64,000 nucleotides of DNA from Lasiosphaeris hirsuta (lineage: Eukaryota > Ascomycota > Sordariomycetes > Sordariales > Lasiosphaeriaceae). The stretch's first letter is position 1. The number at the start of each line of letters is the position of its first letter. The stretch spans positions 5,270,001 to 5,334,000 of the forward strand of contig JAUKUA010000003.1 in NCBI GenBank assembly GCA_030549175.1. The letters run 5' to 3'. The position numbers and the translations under genes were made by a program. This document shows positions 1 through 11,165 of the stretch, piece by piece. The notes under the pieces are model-generated. The model was not told the DNA's origin. It did no database searches and saw nothing but the letters and a program-made list of their open reading frames with translations.

Positions 1-415
1 CCTGGTGGCATATCTCCCGCAAGTCCGAATTGAGCAAACAAGCCCTAACAACGGCAACGTCCATTCGGCTGGTTTGTACGGCACGCAAATCTGAGAATCT
101 GGCAGAGAGAATTTTTGTACAATTGCCCTAGTAAAGCATGCTGGACGGCAATGGAAGTAACACCAGGCACCGGCCCCCGCCTTGCACCTGCATGGGATAT
201 CTTCGTCCACCTCGCCCGCCACGATGCTGCTGAGTCTCCGTGTCCATGCTTTCAACTCAACTGCCGTGGCCCCGTTTTGGTTTTGTACTGGCTGCAAACC
301 TCAAGCATCCGTCCGCCAGAAGGCGGCCCTTGTACTCGCTGATTCCGCAACCACCCTCCACCCTGCTAGTGATGCTGCTCTTGATGCTGCTACACGGCCC
401 CCGAACCTGACCGCC
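1..415. other. Gene-free left edge
   Basis: I see no supported coding region between the window edge and the stop codon of the SSS1-type gene. Short open frames here have no recognisable domain. The stretch probably holds the 3' untranslated region of that gene, which is read leftwards. Confidence 0.5.
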
Positions 416-763
416 CTATGCGCCACCGACAAGCACGTTGTTCAACGGGATATGGATGAGCTTTACGACATAGCCAACGGCGCCCATGACTAGCAAAAGG
501 GTTAGTCAATTGCCTCTGGAAAGCTGATGCGCGTTGCACGGAGAGGAAACATACTTAAGAAGCCAACACCCACGGCCTGCGAGATCTTGATGAATTCTCG
601 ACGATCGGCTACAAAGACCATCATGTCAATACACGTGATACCCAGTCGAGGTTTCTGCTCAGTGAAAGGGGTGCATACGCTTCTGCGACTTGTTGATGAA
701 CTGAATACCGTCCCTGAGGAACTCGCGCGGCACGTCGAGGATCTCTTGCACTTGATCGGCCAT
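416..763 (-). CDS. SSS1: Protein transport protein Sec61 subunit gamma (Sss1)
   Basis: Three exons, complement(416..489, 555..608, 679..763), give 70 residues, the usual length for fungal Sss1. Sss1/Sec61 gamma is the small tail-anchored subunit that clamps the Sec61 translocon in the ER membrane. The cytosolic N terminus reads MADQVQEILDVPREFLRDG, followed by PDRREFIKISQAVGVGFLIMG, which leads into the single membrane helix; the protein ends in a VLVGGA-type tail. Both introns (65 nt each) are GT-AG: GTATGT at 554, GTATGC at 678, with acceptors TAG at 609-611 and 490-492. The frame closes only with these joins, and the recovered PDR(K/R)EF and GGA ends match the family. The exons are too short to stand out as single open frames. 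I saw the splice signals and motifs directly; the role is family knowledge. Confidence 0.93.
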
Positions 764-3288
764 TGTGATGTGTGTGGATGTGGGCGACGAATAAATCGGC
801 TGTGGTGAATGGATGAGTAGAGAGAGTCTAGATTCGCGGTAGAGAACGATGCCGTGGCAGTTGTGGTGATGGTCGGGTTTGGTCGCGCGATGTGGTAAAT
901 TAGGTAGAGAAATAGTTGTCACAACGGAAGCTGGGACCTCTTACCAAATGCCACCTCGCCTCAAAATTCAGCGCTGCGGCGCGCCTGGGCCCGTGCCCCA
1001 GCTTTAGGGGGCTATTCCAGCTGTGGGCGGAATGGGAGCCAGGCGGCGAATCTTCGGTTACCTGTCTTGGCAAGACTCCGCCTGGTCTTGCCAGCTGGTA
1101 AAGGACTTTCAAGAGCAAATGAGATCCTATGACCATGCTGAAATATTGTTTTAGGAGAAAACAGCAACGATCGGGATCAATCAGGGCGCTGCTGTTTCTA
1201 CCTAATTCCCTTCACCAAGTACTCGTTGCAAAACCATGCGAGCCTCACACGAAATGATACAAACCCTGGGCAGTGCCACGCATCGCCAATTTTCGTGATC
1301 GTTACCCTCCCTTGTACACCAGGGACGCGAGATGAATAACCGCACTTCGGATCGCACCACAGGTCCCCCTGCAATGTCTCGGTAGCGACATGTCGGGTCT
1401 TCTGTCCGACACCACTACTTCACTACTCGTCTTTCACTTCGCAACAGCTACTCCAGTGACTCCGATTTCGTCGAGCACCTAGAACATGCCTTACACCCAC
1501 AGCTTTCCCTATCTCGGAGTGCCAAATGACCGCCTCCGGTTCGGATGGTTAGCCATTAGGTTGGCAAGATATCACTGTGGTGAGACATGCAGTGACTGAA
1601 GCCATCGCGACTGGATATCAGCACCACAAACATCATGCCGAATTCGATTGCATGTGCGGTCTAGTCTTCCCATGGCGAAGATCGTTGCATCATGATGCAG
1701 CTACGGGCCGGGCTCCATCAACCTTGATGGTGGCTCGGGTCGTTTTGCGCTACACATATCATTGGTTACGTATCAGCTTTACCGCCTTTCATCTTGTGGG
1801 GTTGTCGACAACAACCTTGACCAGTGTCGTTCTGGGAAAGCTCGTTGGCAGGCCGCTCAGGCACGTCATTCATGTGGCTGCCGCCTCATGACTGGTAGAT
1901 CGGGACCTGACCTCGAATTCGCAAACCCGATATTCTGGGGAGTTCCTACCGCAAAGGAATGATGGAACGATGTAGAAAGTTCAAGGGAGGCGACATTATA
2001 TGTGACGGAGACCTTGCCCGGACTTTGGTTTGAGTACAGACGGGGCCAGTCACTTGCTCACCCGTCAGCGGCCTGTCATAGTCGATGGTCGTCTGTGATG
2101 CATGCTGCAAAGCATCTGGATGGCCAATCGCCAGCAGCCTCTGGATGAGATCCCCTCTTCCGAGGCATTCCGCCCAGGCCGACTGGCGCTTCATACGCCG
2201 TGATTTGATCACTAGGCTGCATACGGCAGGGAAATCGAGCTGCGATTCCCGTCGCCCACGGGTTCCTGGTGACTTGTGGTCGCCTGCCTCTTGATGCCGC
2301 TGGTTAATCCCGGGTTTGTTAGCATTCCGGTCATTCCTATACATATACAATAGGGTTTCATTGTGTTGTGAGCATCTTAGTCCACATTTTCCCTCCCTTT
2401 TTTCTCTGGCTCTGCAACTGCGTCATCGCTAAGCCTCAGTTTGACCTCTTGTTACAAATGCCGCCTGGATTACGACAGCTAGGTGCATTGAAGTGGCCAT
2501 TGTTTGGCCAGCAACGAAACTCCAACCGGTTTGACCTCGCAACCTGCCGCGCGCCTGGCTTGCCGACCTAATCCTCTGGAGGGACGCAACTGGCGCGTTG
2601 TGGCTACACTCACTGCGGGGCCCCCCACTCAACGGTTGAATTGACCCGAGGTGAGCAGACGAGGCCTCTTTGTTTTGTCACTTCCATTGGACACCGTGGC
2701 TCGCGAGAGAGAACAATGGTCACGAATCCCCCGAGTAAGAGGCCCGAGAATTGGCCCATACAGGGTTGACTTGAGACTTTGTGCTCGTCGTGGGTGGATG
2801 CAAAGCGATTGTTGAGGACAAAGCTTCGTCTGTCCGTATTTTTGGGGTTAGTGCCAAGTGCAACCTAACATGCGTCCAAGTCATTCAAGCCCGCGGAAAC
2901 CGGCCACATGAACTTTTGTTTCTGCGGCTTCACAAAACCTTCTTGTTCCCCTATTTGCTATTTCCTATGTTCACTCATCGCCCATGGCATGCACTTCCTT
3001 CACATTGGTGTTGATCACCAGCCGTTTTATTTCCTTACCCAACGATCGTCGTCGCTTGAGACTCTGAGCCCCCGCGTGTTTTAATACTGGCATAGCCCAG
3101 GTGCTCTCGCCCTTATATAGTGTGCCGGCTTTACCGAAGCCTTCAAAACAAATCGCTCTGTGCCGAACACCGAGGGCTTGGCCAGGCAGACTTGTCGGCT
3201 TTGCGTTGTTTAAGCACCCCTCTCAGTCCCTGTTGCCCCGAAGAGTAAACGACGAGCTTCGCACTGCAAACACTGAACGCTGCCCACC
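764..3288. other. Gene-free interval upstream of SSS1 and the polyQ gene
   Basis: About 2.5 kb between two divergent genes. Several open frames of 60-134 codons occur on both strands, but none has a domain, sensible composition or splice-compatible partners. The right end carries the core promoter of the polyQ gene (TATATA near 3115) preceded by a pyrimidine-rich stretch around 2940-2960. Confidence 0.5.
3113..3120 (+). promoter_or_regulatory. Putative TATA box of the polyQ-protein gene
   Basis: The sequence cttatatag lies about 170 bp upstream of the ATG at 3289, a plausible spacing for a core promoter with a moderate 5' leader. It is a sequence match only; the transcription start is unknown. 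Confidence 0.35.
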
Positions 3289-3949
3289 ATGCGCAGACCG
3301 AGCCGATTCCGCAAGCACGCCGAGAAGAGTTGGTCGTCAGTTGACACCGACAGCATGAACAATATACCACAGAGCCCAACATCCCAAAGGTCGCTCCGGA
3401 GCCGGGATACGGGGTTCCCAGAGTCGTTTTGTGGACGTATGTGCCCAGCACCCCCCTGCCAGCCTTGGCACCCACATGCAACTAACAACCACTCTAGACC
3501 GCAACACGTCCCTTCCGCATCCCGATGCCAACCTCGCTCCCGATGCCACCCTGACCGAAGCCGATATCGCCCCTACCCTCGCCATCGCCCGCCACCGCAT
3601 GTCCATCCTCGTCAGCCGCGACCCGCGAGCCCGCGCGCTGACCGATTCCGCTCTGCCCATGAGTGCATCAAATGGTCCTTCCGGTACCGAGAACAAACCT
3701 CAACAGCAGCAACAGCAGCAACAGCAGCAACAGCAGCAACAGCAGCAACAGCAAAAACAACAGCGACAACCAGACGGCGTCAGCGCTGGTGCCGGCGGAA
3801 GTGACCGCTCCCGATCGTCATCGGAGCTGTCCGAGGACGGGGGCCACTCGCCGATCAAGGACGTACACGGCGACAGCCATGAGGCGAGGCGGGATGGGGA
3901 GCACAGGCGAAGACGGAGTCTGATCCGGCGGTTGATTCACCACAAATAG
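3289..3949 (+). CDS. Hypothetical protein with polyglutamine tract
   Basis: Two exons, 3289..3436 and 3498..3949, give 199 residues. The 61-nt intron starts GTATGT at 3437, has an ACTAAC branch site and ends CTCTAG at 3497. The ATG sits in a good context (CCACCATG). I do not recognise a domain. The N-terminal third is Ser/Arg rich. Residues around 70-120 (TEADIAPTLAIARHRMSIL...) may form a short helix. Then come about 18 glutamines encoded by a 9-nt repeating unit, a Ser/acidic stretch (RSRSSSELSEDGG), and a strongly basic C terminus (RRRRSLIRRLIHHK) that could act in membrane or nucleic-acid binding; that last point is inference. Both exons stay open and the protein-like segment 3500-3690 favours a real gene, but its expression is unproven. 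Confidence 0.6.
3701..3772 (+). repeat. CAACAGCAG tandem repeat (polyQ coding)
   Basis: A nearly perfect 9-nt unit (CAACAGCAG) is repeated about six times and then degenerates to CAAAAACAACAG. It encodes glutamine only. The mixed CAA/CAG code rather than pure CAG suggests selection on the polyglutamine, or stabilisation of the repeat. Confidence 0.85.
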
Positions 3950-4765
3950 GAGGATGGTGTGGGCCGATCGGTCAGGGCGATTGGGGAGCGAGCGGGACAT
4001 GTGCAGCGCCAACGGGCTGTGACCGCCGGCGAGGGTTTGAGGGCCCAGCAACCACAACAGCAAGGTACTATTGTGAGAAGGATGTCAAGATTTGCATTTC
4101 AATTTTTTGGGCAAGCGAGGAGTACTGGTTTGGGAATATTGCATACGCGGTCGGATGGTGGGGGGACAAAACTTCACGACTGATGAGAGATTGGGAGGGT
4201 AAGGGAGTATGGGGGTTGGAATTCATTATTATTATTATCTAATTTGCATTTGGGGACAACGACGGGAGCATCGTACTTCAAGGTACAAATATGGCTTACA
4301 CAAAATTGGTGGTGGTAGAGCTCCAGCTGGACCGAGAACGTTGTCCTTGTCTTTCTAGGAAGCTATTGAGCTGCTGCTGAACGGCACAGGGTTGCCCCCT
4401 TCAGTGGCAGCTCGTCAGCCTAACGCATACCCACAAATCTCCTATGAATATCTTACCTTTTCAAGATTGACGGGCCTATATTATCTTGCCAAGACGTGGG
4501 AGTCTATACATAACCATGTAAAATAGCACATCACATTCAGCCTTGTTATATCTGGTCCGCATAACCCTCAACGATGATGGACTTCGATGTATCTGAGAAC
4601 ATGCCTGGAGAGAAAAAGGTATTTGGTTCTCAATTTCCAGCGTTCATAATGCTTTCCGGTCCTTGTTGTTCCTTGGATATCACAACTCGCCGCAGCAGCA
4701 ACACCAAAAGCTTCCAAACGCCGCCTAATGATAAACATCGCCCACTTCCCCTTTCTTCACTGCTC
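3950..4765. other. Convergent intergenic region
   Basis: Lies between the 3' ends of the polyQ gene and the hydroxyisourate hydrolase gene. It contains a short ATT run near 4224-4238. I see no gene; it most likely holds both 3' untranslated regions. Confidence 0.5.
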
Positions 4766-5236
4766 CTAACTCCCCCGGTACGTGGTATAGCTGTACGGCG
4801 ACAGCAGCACGGGCACGTGGTAGTGCTGACCCCTCTCTACCCGGAAAACTACCGTCACCTCGGGGAAGAAGGTGTTCTCCTCGCCAAAGTAGGCCGCCGT
4901 GTCGAAGCGCAGCGTCCACCGGCTGCTCCCGTCGCCCTCGCCCTCGGCGCTGTCGGCGCTGTCGGCGTCCAGCCCGCCGAGCACGTCCTCGAGCGTGTAC
5001 ACGGGCACCTCGCCCGAGCTTAGCTCCGACGAGTACGGTAGCCACACCTTGATGCGGCCGTCGTCGTCCGTCTGGCTCTCGAAGACGCGCGTCGCCGCCG
5101 CGCTGAGCGTGTGGTGCTGGTGCCCCGCCTGGTGGCTCGCTGTCAGCTCCAGCTTGACCCGCATCCCCCGGGCGGGCTTGCCCAGACGGGTGTCGAGGAC
5201 GTGGCAGGTGATGCGGTCTTTGGTTTGGGTGGCCAT
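4766..5236 (-). CDS. 5-hydroxyisourate hydrolase (transthyretin-related protein)
   Basis: Single-exon gene of 156 residues. It hydrolyses 5-hydroxyisourate, the product of urate oxidase, to OHCU in purine breakdown. The start is MATQTKDRITCHVLDTRLGK at 5236; longer readings upstream run into a low-complexity Lys/Lys stretch that is clearly untranslated DNA. Family signatures are the N-terminal CHVLDT with its histidine, a central RVKLEL strand, DDDGRIKVWLP, YFGEENTFFPEVTVVF, HYHVPVLLSPYSYTTYRGS, and the diagnostic C-terminal YRGS tetrapeptide. The family is normally about 110-140 residues; the surplus is an acidic/Ser insertion (roughly residues 85-105, DADSADSAEGEGDG) between strands. There is no C-terminal peroxisomal tripeptide, since the protein ends in YRGS. 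Its neighbours are not purine genes. Confidence 0.93.
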   Translation of the reverse strand: MATQTKDRITCHVLDTRLGKPARGMRVKLELTASHQAGHQHHTLSAAATRVFESQTDDDGRIKVWLPYSSELSSGEVPVYTLEDVLGGLDADSADSAEGEGDGSSRWTLRFDTAAYFGEENTFFPEVTVVFRVERGQHYHVPVLLSPYSYTTYRGS

Positions 5237-6622
5237 TTCGGTGGTCTTTTTTTTTCTTTTTTTCTTTTTTTGGTTTTGCCTTGTTTGTTTCTTTGTTGGG
5301 TCCCGAGTTAGGGTAAGATGGATAAATGAGAAACAACAGCTAAGGATTTGGTATCTCTCTAGTGAGACAGGGGAGAGGGGCAAGGTAATGGAGGCGACCT
5401 GAGGCGAGCACTTACAGCTTGTCGTTTGCTACCCTCTGTGGCGGGGCAGGTTCGCATGTACGATAGATAGTATGGCGGGTTCGCGGGATGGTGATGCGGG
5501 GTTTATCAGCGATAAGATGTGATGGGCTGCCCGGCGGGGGGGAGGCCGGTTGCACAGCAAACACTTGAGGGGTAGAATAATGGTGAAACAAAAACACCCG
5601 AAAGTGGTCGACGCGAAATACCAACGCCTTCCACGAAGCTGCTACAGATATCACATCAAAGGGAGACCACGGTAGTACGGAACGTATGGCCTTTATGTAT
5701 CTAAGGACGAGCTGAAGAAATTTGGCAATTGGGGGCCACAGCGCTATGCAGACGACTCCACCATCATGGGCAATTGGCGTCGGGGTCAGCCGTCTGCCGG
5801 TCGCCTGCCGTCGCCTACCGTCGCCTGCCGTCAAGACGCCACCCTGAGGCGGGTGGTGGGCAAACACCGAGTTTTAGGAGCTATGTGCAACTCCTTTGTG
5901 CCAAGTATAGGACCTACCAGGGGATTACGCGGTGCGCTACGATGAACATGGCAGATTCGTAAGTTTCCTGTGTAGGACTTAGTGGTTCAGGTCGTTCAGG
6001 TACCATACAGAAGCTCCAGTCCTTGATGATTAACCTGAGTCCTTGAACTTCGGCTGCCATAGCTGACCTAGGTTAGGACTACCTAGCTTGCCCGCGTGCC
6101 CGCGTCCTCAGGGGCGTGGCCTCACCAGCTTTTTAACACGGGCTTTAGGTTCTCGAAACCGAGACACCCTAACCCTGAAAGGTGGATGCCAAGAAGCCCA
6201 CCTAAGTTGCCCTTACCCCACCAAAGTCCAGTGACGTTGCGCAGGCCCAGCCCCACCAGCCCGCTTGGCCCCCCAATCCTTGCCCAAGTTGACGGTGCGC
6301 TTCGACCTGTTTCCAGCCCATGAACCCAAACTACGCACATTTGACAGCTTGTACTAGACTTGACAGCTACTTCAAGACGAGCCGCTTGGTAACTAGGGAA
6401 CCAGCAAGCCCAATCAACTTCTAAATACAAGCTGCCTGACCGAGAAACCGCCTTCGACTCGTCAACTGCCCAATCGCCATACTCCACATCGGAAGCCCCA
6501 CCGCCAGTTGAGCGATCGTCGAGCCGTCGAGTCGACCCCTCCACCGTCTTGCAGACATCCAGTTGATTCACCTGGCAAGCCCGTCGCTAACACCCATTTT
6601 ATACGACCTTTACATATCAGCT
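5237..6622. other. Divergent promoter region, HIU hydrolase / GET3
   Basis: About 1.4 kb between divergent starts. Directly upstream of the hydrolase there is a T-rich run near 5249-5275. Near 5796-5832 a short imperfect tandem (ccgtcgcctg/ccgtcgccta) occurs. No protein-coding segment is convincing. Confidence 0.5.
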
Positions 6623-7708
6623 ATGCCTGACAACTTCACCGTCGTCCGGAGCGAGGACGGCTTGGAGCACAGCTTGCAGTCCATACTCGATCAAAAGTCG
6701 CTTCGGTGGATCTTCGTCGGTGGCAAGGGCGGCGTAGGCAAGACAACGACATCGTGTAGCTTGGCCATCCAGCTCGCGAAGGTGCGCCGCTCCGTGTTGC
6801 TCATCTCGACCGACCCCGCCCACAATCTCAGCGATGCTTTCAGCCAAAAATTCGGCAAGGAGGCTCGCCTCATCGATGGCTTCACCAACCTTAGCGCCAT
6901 GGAGATTGACCCTAATGGCAGCATCCAAGATCTACTCGCCGGCCAGGGCGAGGGTGCCGACGCCGCTGACATGGGTGGGATAGGCAACATGATGCAGGAC
7001 CTTGCATTTGCCGTGAGTAAACACAACACACCATTTATTGCCTTATTCCTCGGCGACTAACTGCTTTCCCCCTAGATCCCTGGCATTGACGAAGCCATGT
7101 CGTTCGCCGAAGTTCTCAAGCAGGTCAAGTCCCTGTCGTATGAGACTATCATCTTCGACACGGCCCCGACCGGCCACACACTTCGCTTTTTGCAATTTCC
7201 CTCGGTGCTCGAAAAGGCCCTGGCCAAAGTCTCGCAGCTCTCGTCCCAGTATGGGCCCCTGCTCAGTGGCTTCCTCGGGTCTAACGGCTCTCTACCCAAC
7301 GGGCAAAACCTGAACGAGATGATGGAGAAGCTTGAGACACTGCGCGCCACCATTTCAGAAGTGAACACGCAGTTCAAGGATGAGCGCCTCACCACCTTCG
7401 TGTGCGTGTGTATACCCGAGTTCTTGTCCCTCTACGAGACAGAGCGTATGATCCAGGAGCTCGCTACCTACGGTATTGATACACACAGCATCGTCGTCAA
7501 CCAGCTTCTGTTTCCCAAGGAGGGCTCCGATTGTGAGCAGTGTACCGCCCGCCGCCGCATGCAAATCAAGTATCTTGAGCAAATTGACGAGCTTTACGAA
7601 GACTTTAACATTGTTTGGATGCCCTTGCTCACCGAGGAGATCCGCGGAAAGCAGAGGCTGGAGAAATTTAGCGAGATGCTCATCCACCCATATGAGCCGC
7701 CCAAATAG
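6623..7708 (+). CDS. GET3: GET complex ATPase Get3 (tail-anchored protein insertion)
   Basis: Two exons, 6623..7012 and 7076..7708, give 340 residues, the normal fungal length. The intron is GTGAGT...CTAACTGC...CCCTAG in phase 0. Get3 is the cytosolic homodimeric ATPase that carries tail-anchored membrane proteins to the ER Get1/Get2 receptor. Visible motifs are the deviant P-loop [11 protein letters not shown] (about residues 33-43), switch [13 protein letters not shown], switch [17 protein letters not shown] (158-172), the zinc-binding CEQC pair (C283 and C286) that bridges the dimer, and a C-terminal Met/Leu-containing helix. The start was set at MPDNF because that begins the conserved domain; an in-frame upstream ATG at 6563 would add 20 residues unlike the family. 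Confidence 0.96.
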
Positions 7709-8989
7709 AGGATGGACCCGTCGTGTAGCGCAAGGACCATATCAAATCTGCTGTATCAACCGTTCAAGCCCCCACCACTCGGCCAACAATTCCTCCAGCA
7801 CCAATTCTTCGATCAACAGCAAAACAATGGACAATTCTTTGAACTTGATCATACAGTGTTTGGAATCCAATTCTTCGGGCGTCATTTCTTAAAGGATCAA
7901 GTCATTGATCGACGGCAGCTCGAGATCTAGTTCTTTGGAGTCCAATCCTTTGAGCCTCAGTTCTTTGAGTGCTATATTGAGACCTGTAAGAACGATACGA
8001 CGTAAAATGCCCAAACCAGAATTAGAAAGATTAATACTTGTGATGAACTGGGAGAACAGACGAAGAAGAACTGGAGAACGCTTTTAAGGCAGCTGGAACA
8101 TATGTCTCAAACAGGTCATAATCTGAATGTCAAGCATCATCAGTCACATGGACACTGCTGAAAGAAGAGGGGCGTGGCCTATCGATTCCGCATTGTAGAA
8201 TAGGAGACACTGGAAAGTAAAATAAAAAACCTTTGAGCTGTGAAGGCAACGAACACTCTTTGGGTTTCGTGCCAGCTGTCAACTATGTGATGAAGGGAGG
8301 CAAGGCAACTTGAATCACCAGATTGCCTACCTTGGCATAGACAATATCCTTTAACTCCGAACATGTCACAATTGAATGAATCAAGCGAAGGCAATGGTTT
8401 GAAGATGGAGTCAATTCCTCTCCTAGCTCGGGTAGTATATGTATATACATGCACATGAAACAGCCACACAGGCGGCTGACAAGACACCCTCCACCTCCCT
8501 TTCCTCCTCTCAACAGGATGAGAGACCAAAGAAAGCCCGTCCCATCCACCCACAAGTACATTGCCTGTGAGATGCATGCTAACTCCTTGTTAACTACTTG
8601 CCCTCCCGCCAAACGCCTGCAAATGCAAACAAGTAAGCCAAAGTCACCGCTCTGAGTTTCGGTATGTTTTTTTGTGGCTCACTTTCCCCCCTCTTTTTTC
8701 TCCTCTTGCCATCCCATCTATCCCTCGTGCCACATTGCCACCACCCGTCCTATTGCCCGCGAAAGAAAAAGAGAAAGAAAAAGAAACACAGAGCAGAGCT
8801 TTGTGGAACGCCGATTACGCCGAGCCCGATGCAGCCTAGGCCAAAGATTCCCCACCATTCCCAGCCGTGAAGAGATGAATGAGCGGACATCCTGATGGGG
8901 AACCGATGTGCAGCTGAAATGCGATGATATACATGTAGCAGCCTCAGGCTGCAAGACGAAAAGTATAGCAAGAGAAAGAAAGGGTCGCG
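7709..8989. other. Convergent intergenic region with degenerate 3' repeats
   Basis: Lies between the 3' ends of GET3 and MPE1. The first 280 bp hold imperfect repeats (annotated separately). The remainder has no coding signal. Confidence 0.5.
7785..7970 (+). repeat. Degenerate CAATTCTTYGA-like repeats downstream of GET3
   Basis: Short imperfect copies of the word CAATTCTT(C/T)GA or AGTTCTTTGAG recur at about 7785, 7802, 7832, 7868, 7929, 7943 and 7959, irregularly spaced. They begin within 80 bp of the GET3 stop codon, so they fall in its likely 3' untranslated region. Their role, if any, is unknown. Confidence 0.45.
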
Positions 8990-11165
8990 CTAGAGTTCGC
9001 GGTAGTCGCTGGGGCGGACTCGTCGCGTCCGGTTCTGGTGGCGATGCGGGTTGACGGGCTTGCGGAAGTAGGCATCCTCATCGTCGGCTGGCTGATGGGA
9101 AAAGTTCTTGTACGGGGGGTGTTGCTGTTGGTGCTGTTGCTGCTGGTGGTGCTGCGAGTTGCTGATGTTGTACGCCCCGGCCCCATTGTTCATGCCTCCC
9201 GGAATCATGCGGTTCATGTTGGGACCGACGGGGGCGGGATTGCCCATGCTCATGTTCATCCCGGCACCACCGACCGTCATGTCGGGCCCCGCCACTACTC
9301 CCGCGCCCCCGGCGCCACCCCACATATTGTTTGCGCCGTTGAACCCACCGCCGCTCATGCCTGAAAAGCCTGGCATGCCGCCGGCCATCATGGGGCTCAT
9401 CATCGGATTCATCATACCACCCATGGGATTCATACCGGGCATGCCACCCATGCCGCCAAAATTGCCCATCATCGGCATCCCGGGGAACATCATGGGCATA
9501 CCACCTATGCCGCCCATGCCGTTCATGCCACCCATGCCGGGCATGCCCATTCCTGGCATACCGCCCATCATCATCTGGTCCATAAGCGCTTGCTGCATTT
9601 GTTGCTGTTGTTGCGGCGTCGGCGCTTGCTGGACGCCGTTGCCTTGCTGCTTCTGCATGGCTTTAGGGGCCTTAGGAATCTTTGGGTTCTCTAGGCTCTC
9701 CTCGGCCGGCCGCTTTTTGGTTACCAAGGCCGGGTGTTCCCCATTAGCGGGTGTTGATGCGGTGCTGGACGGGGTGAGGGCGCTTCCAGTGGAGGTCTGA
9801 GAAGGCTGTGATGTTTGTTGCTGGGCTGTGGCTGCGGCTGCTGGAGGCGAGGGCGACTTTAGGGTTCTTGTTGCTGGCTCGCCGTTTGAGCCGGTCGCGT
9901 CTCCGTTGACAGCAGCGGCTGGTGACTTTGGCGCCACTGGGCTCTGGGGGCTTTTTGATCCGGCCTTTGCCTTACTGTCCCTTTCGGCAAGGAACGACTT
10001 CATTTTCTTGACGGCCTCCTCGTCCGGCTTCAAATCATCGATAAGAACGCCCTCGGTCTTGCAGCCAGGGCAGACGAAGTCGCTCTCAATGAGAGCATTA
10101 GTGATGCAATCGTTGCAATACGTCTTCTCGCAACACGGAGTCTTCATTGGGTCTATAAACATTTTCTTGTCGATGGGGCATTCCAAACCTCGCTCCTGGA
10201 CTTCCTTGTCCCCCTCGAGCGTGGCCTTTTGAGCCGAAGCATTTGACTTGGCCTTGGCCTGGAACTGTTCCCAAGACGCCTTGTCTGGCTCAGCGATGAC
10301 CCAATCTCCATCAGGGTTGACCATGATGCCAGAAGGCGTCTTTGTATCATCACCGTCCGCGTTTTGGCTCAGCACGGTTGCCTTGTCTACTGTCTTGAGG
10401 AATGACTTTGGGATGCCCGTTGTCCGCTTAACACGTGGCCGGTTGTCATAATCGGGGTTATCATTAGTTGGGCACAACTGAATCCAGTGGCCTTTCTCAC
10501 CACACCGGTAGCAGATGTAGCCCTGGGGGGGTTCATGATTGGGGACGACTACAGCCTTCTTCTGGCCTCCTTTCGCCACGTATTGCTGTCTGTTGATAAA
10601 TTAGTAAACATGCCAAAAGATAGTTGACTGAAGGAGAAAACATACGTAGCCATTTCCTCCTCCCGGGCCGTGAAGTTCTCTGTCTGAGCCTGGAAGACTG
10701 CCGCCATCTTCTCCTCCTCCGTCATAGCGCTGCTGAGCTGCGCCATCGTAGTAGACGGTGGTTTGATGAGCGGTTTCGATGTTTGCTCCTTCCGTGACGA
10801 ATTCTTCGCATGTACAGGCATCTTGCCAGAAACATATCGTGCAGCGCCTCCCCTCCCCTGAATCCTGGGGGGCATACGGCGAGCGATGACGGTTGTTGAC
10901 CGGGGGATGATTTCCGTGTCGTCGTCAAATGCTGTGAAAATGTTAGTTTGTGCTGTGCGCATAGCCTCTGGGGACCGGGGTTACACCTACGTTCTTTCAT
11001 GGCCTCATCGCCGCAGATGACAAGGTCAAAGTCGTTTCCATCGCCGAGGCCGCTTCTCAAAATGATTTCACGCTTCAACTCAAAGACAGAGATGCCAGTG
11101 CCGTCAAATTCGACACGAGTCGGCTCTTTTTGAGACTTGAATTTGAAGAAGACCGAGGAGGCCAT
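8990..11165 (-). CDS. MPE1: Mpe1/RBBP6-type cleavage and polyadenylation factor subunit
   Basis: Three exons, complement(8990..10589, 10646..10931, 10991..11165), give 686 residues. Mpe1 is a subunit of the nuclear pre-mRNA cleavage and polyadenylation factor. Domain order: an N-terminal ubiquitin-like DWNN domain (residues 1-80, starting MASSVFFKFKSQKEPTRVEF), a CCHC zinc knuckle CYRCGEKGHWIQLC (180-193), and a U-box/RING CPIDKKMF...CCEKTYCNDC...CPGC (about 291-330). A long disordered tail follows, with a Ser/Pro/Thr/Gln-rich part and a Met/Gly-rich part (many GMGGM units), ending in an Arg-rich QNRTRRVRPSDYREL. Intron 1 (59 nt) interrupts the DWNN domain, GTAGGT to TTTTCACAG; intron 2 (56 nt) is GTATGT to ATCAACAG. 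Joining is forced by frame. The domain trio is diagnostic. Confidence 0.94.

Noticed and set aside
1946..2350. 134-codon open frame on the minus strand
   Set aside because: No domain, no codon or composition signal, and no splice partners. Treated as random.
4725..5336. A 203-codon frame overlapping the HIU hydrolase on the same strand
   Set aside because: It is a shadow frame of the real gene, rich in Arg/Gly/Pro/His. The other frame carries the full set of family motifs.
5412..5867. 151-codon open frame on the minus strand between HIU hydrolase and GET3
   Set aside because: The composition changes along its length and it covers a simple tandem repeat. No recognisable homology.
5940..5965. 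Start of a gene (MNMADS followed by a GTAAGT donor)
   Set aside because: No convincing acceptor or second coding exon was found downstream before GET3.
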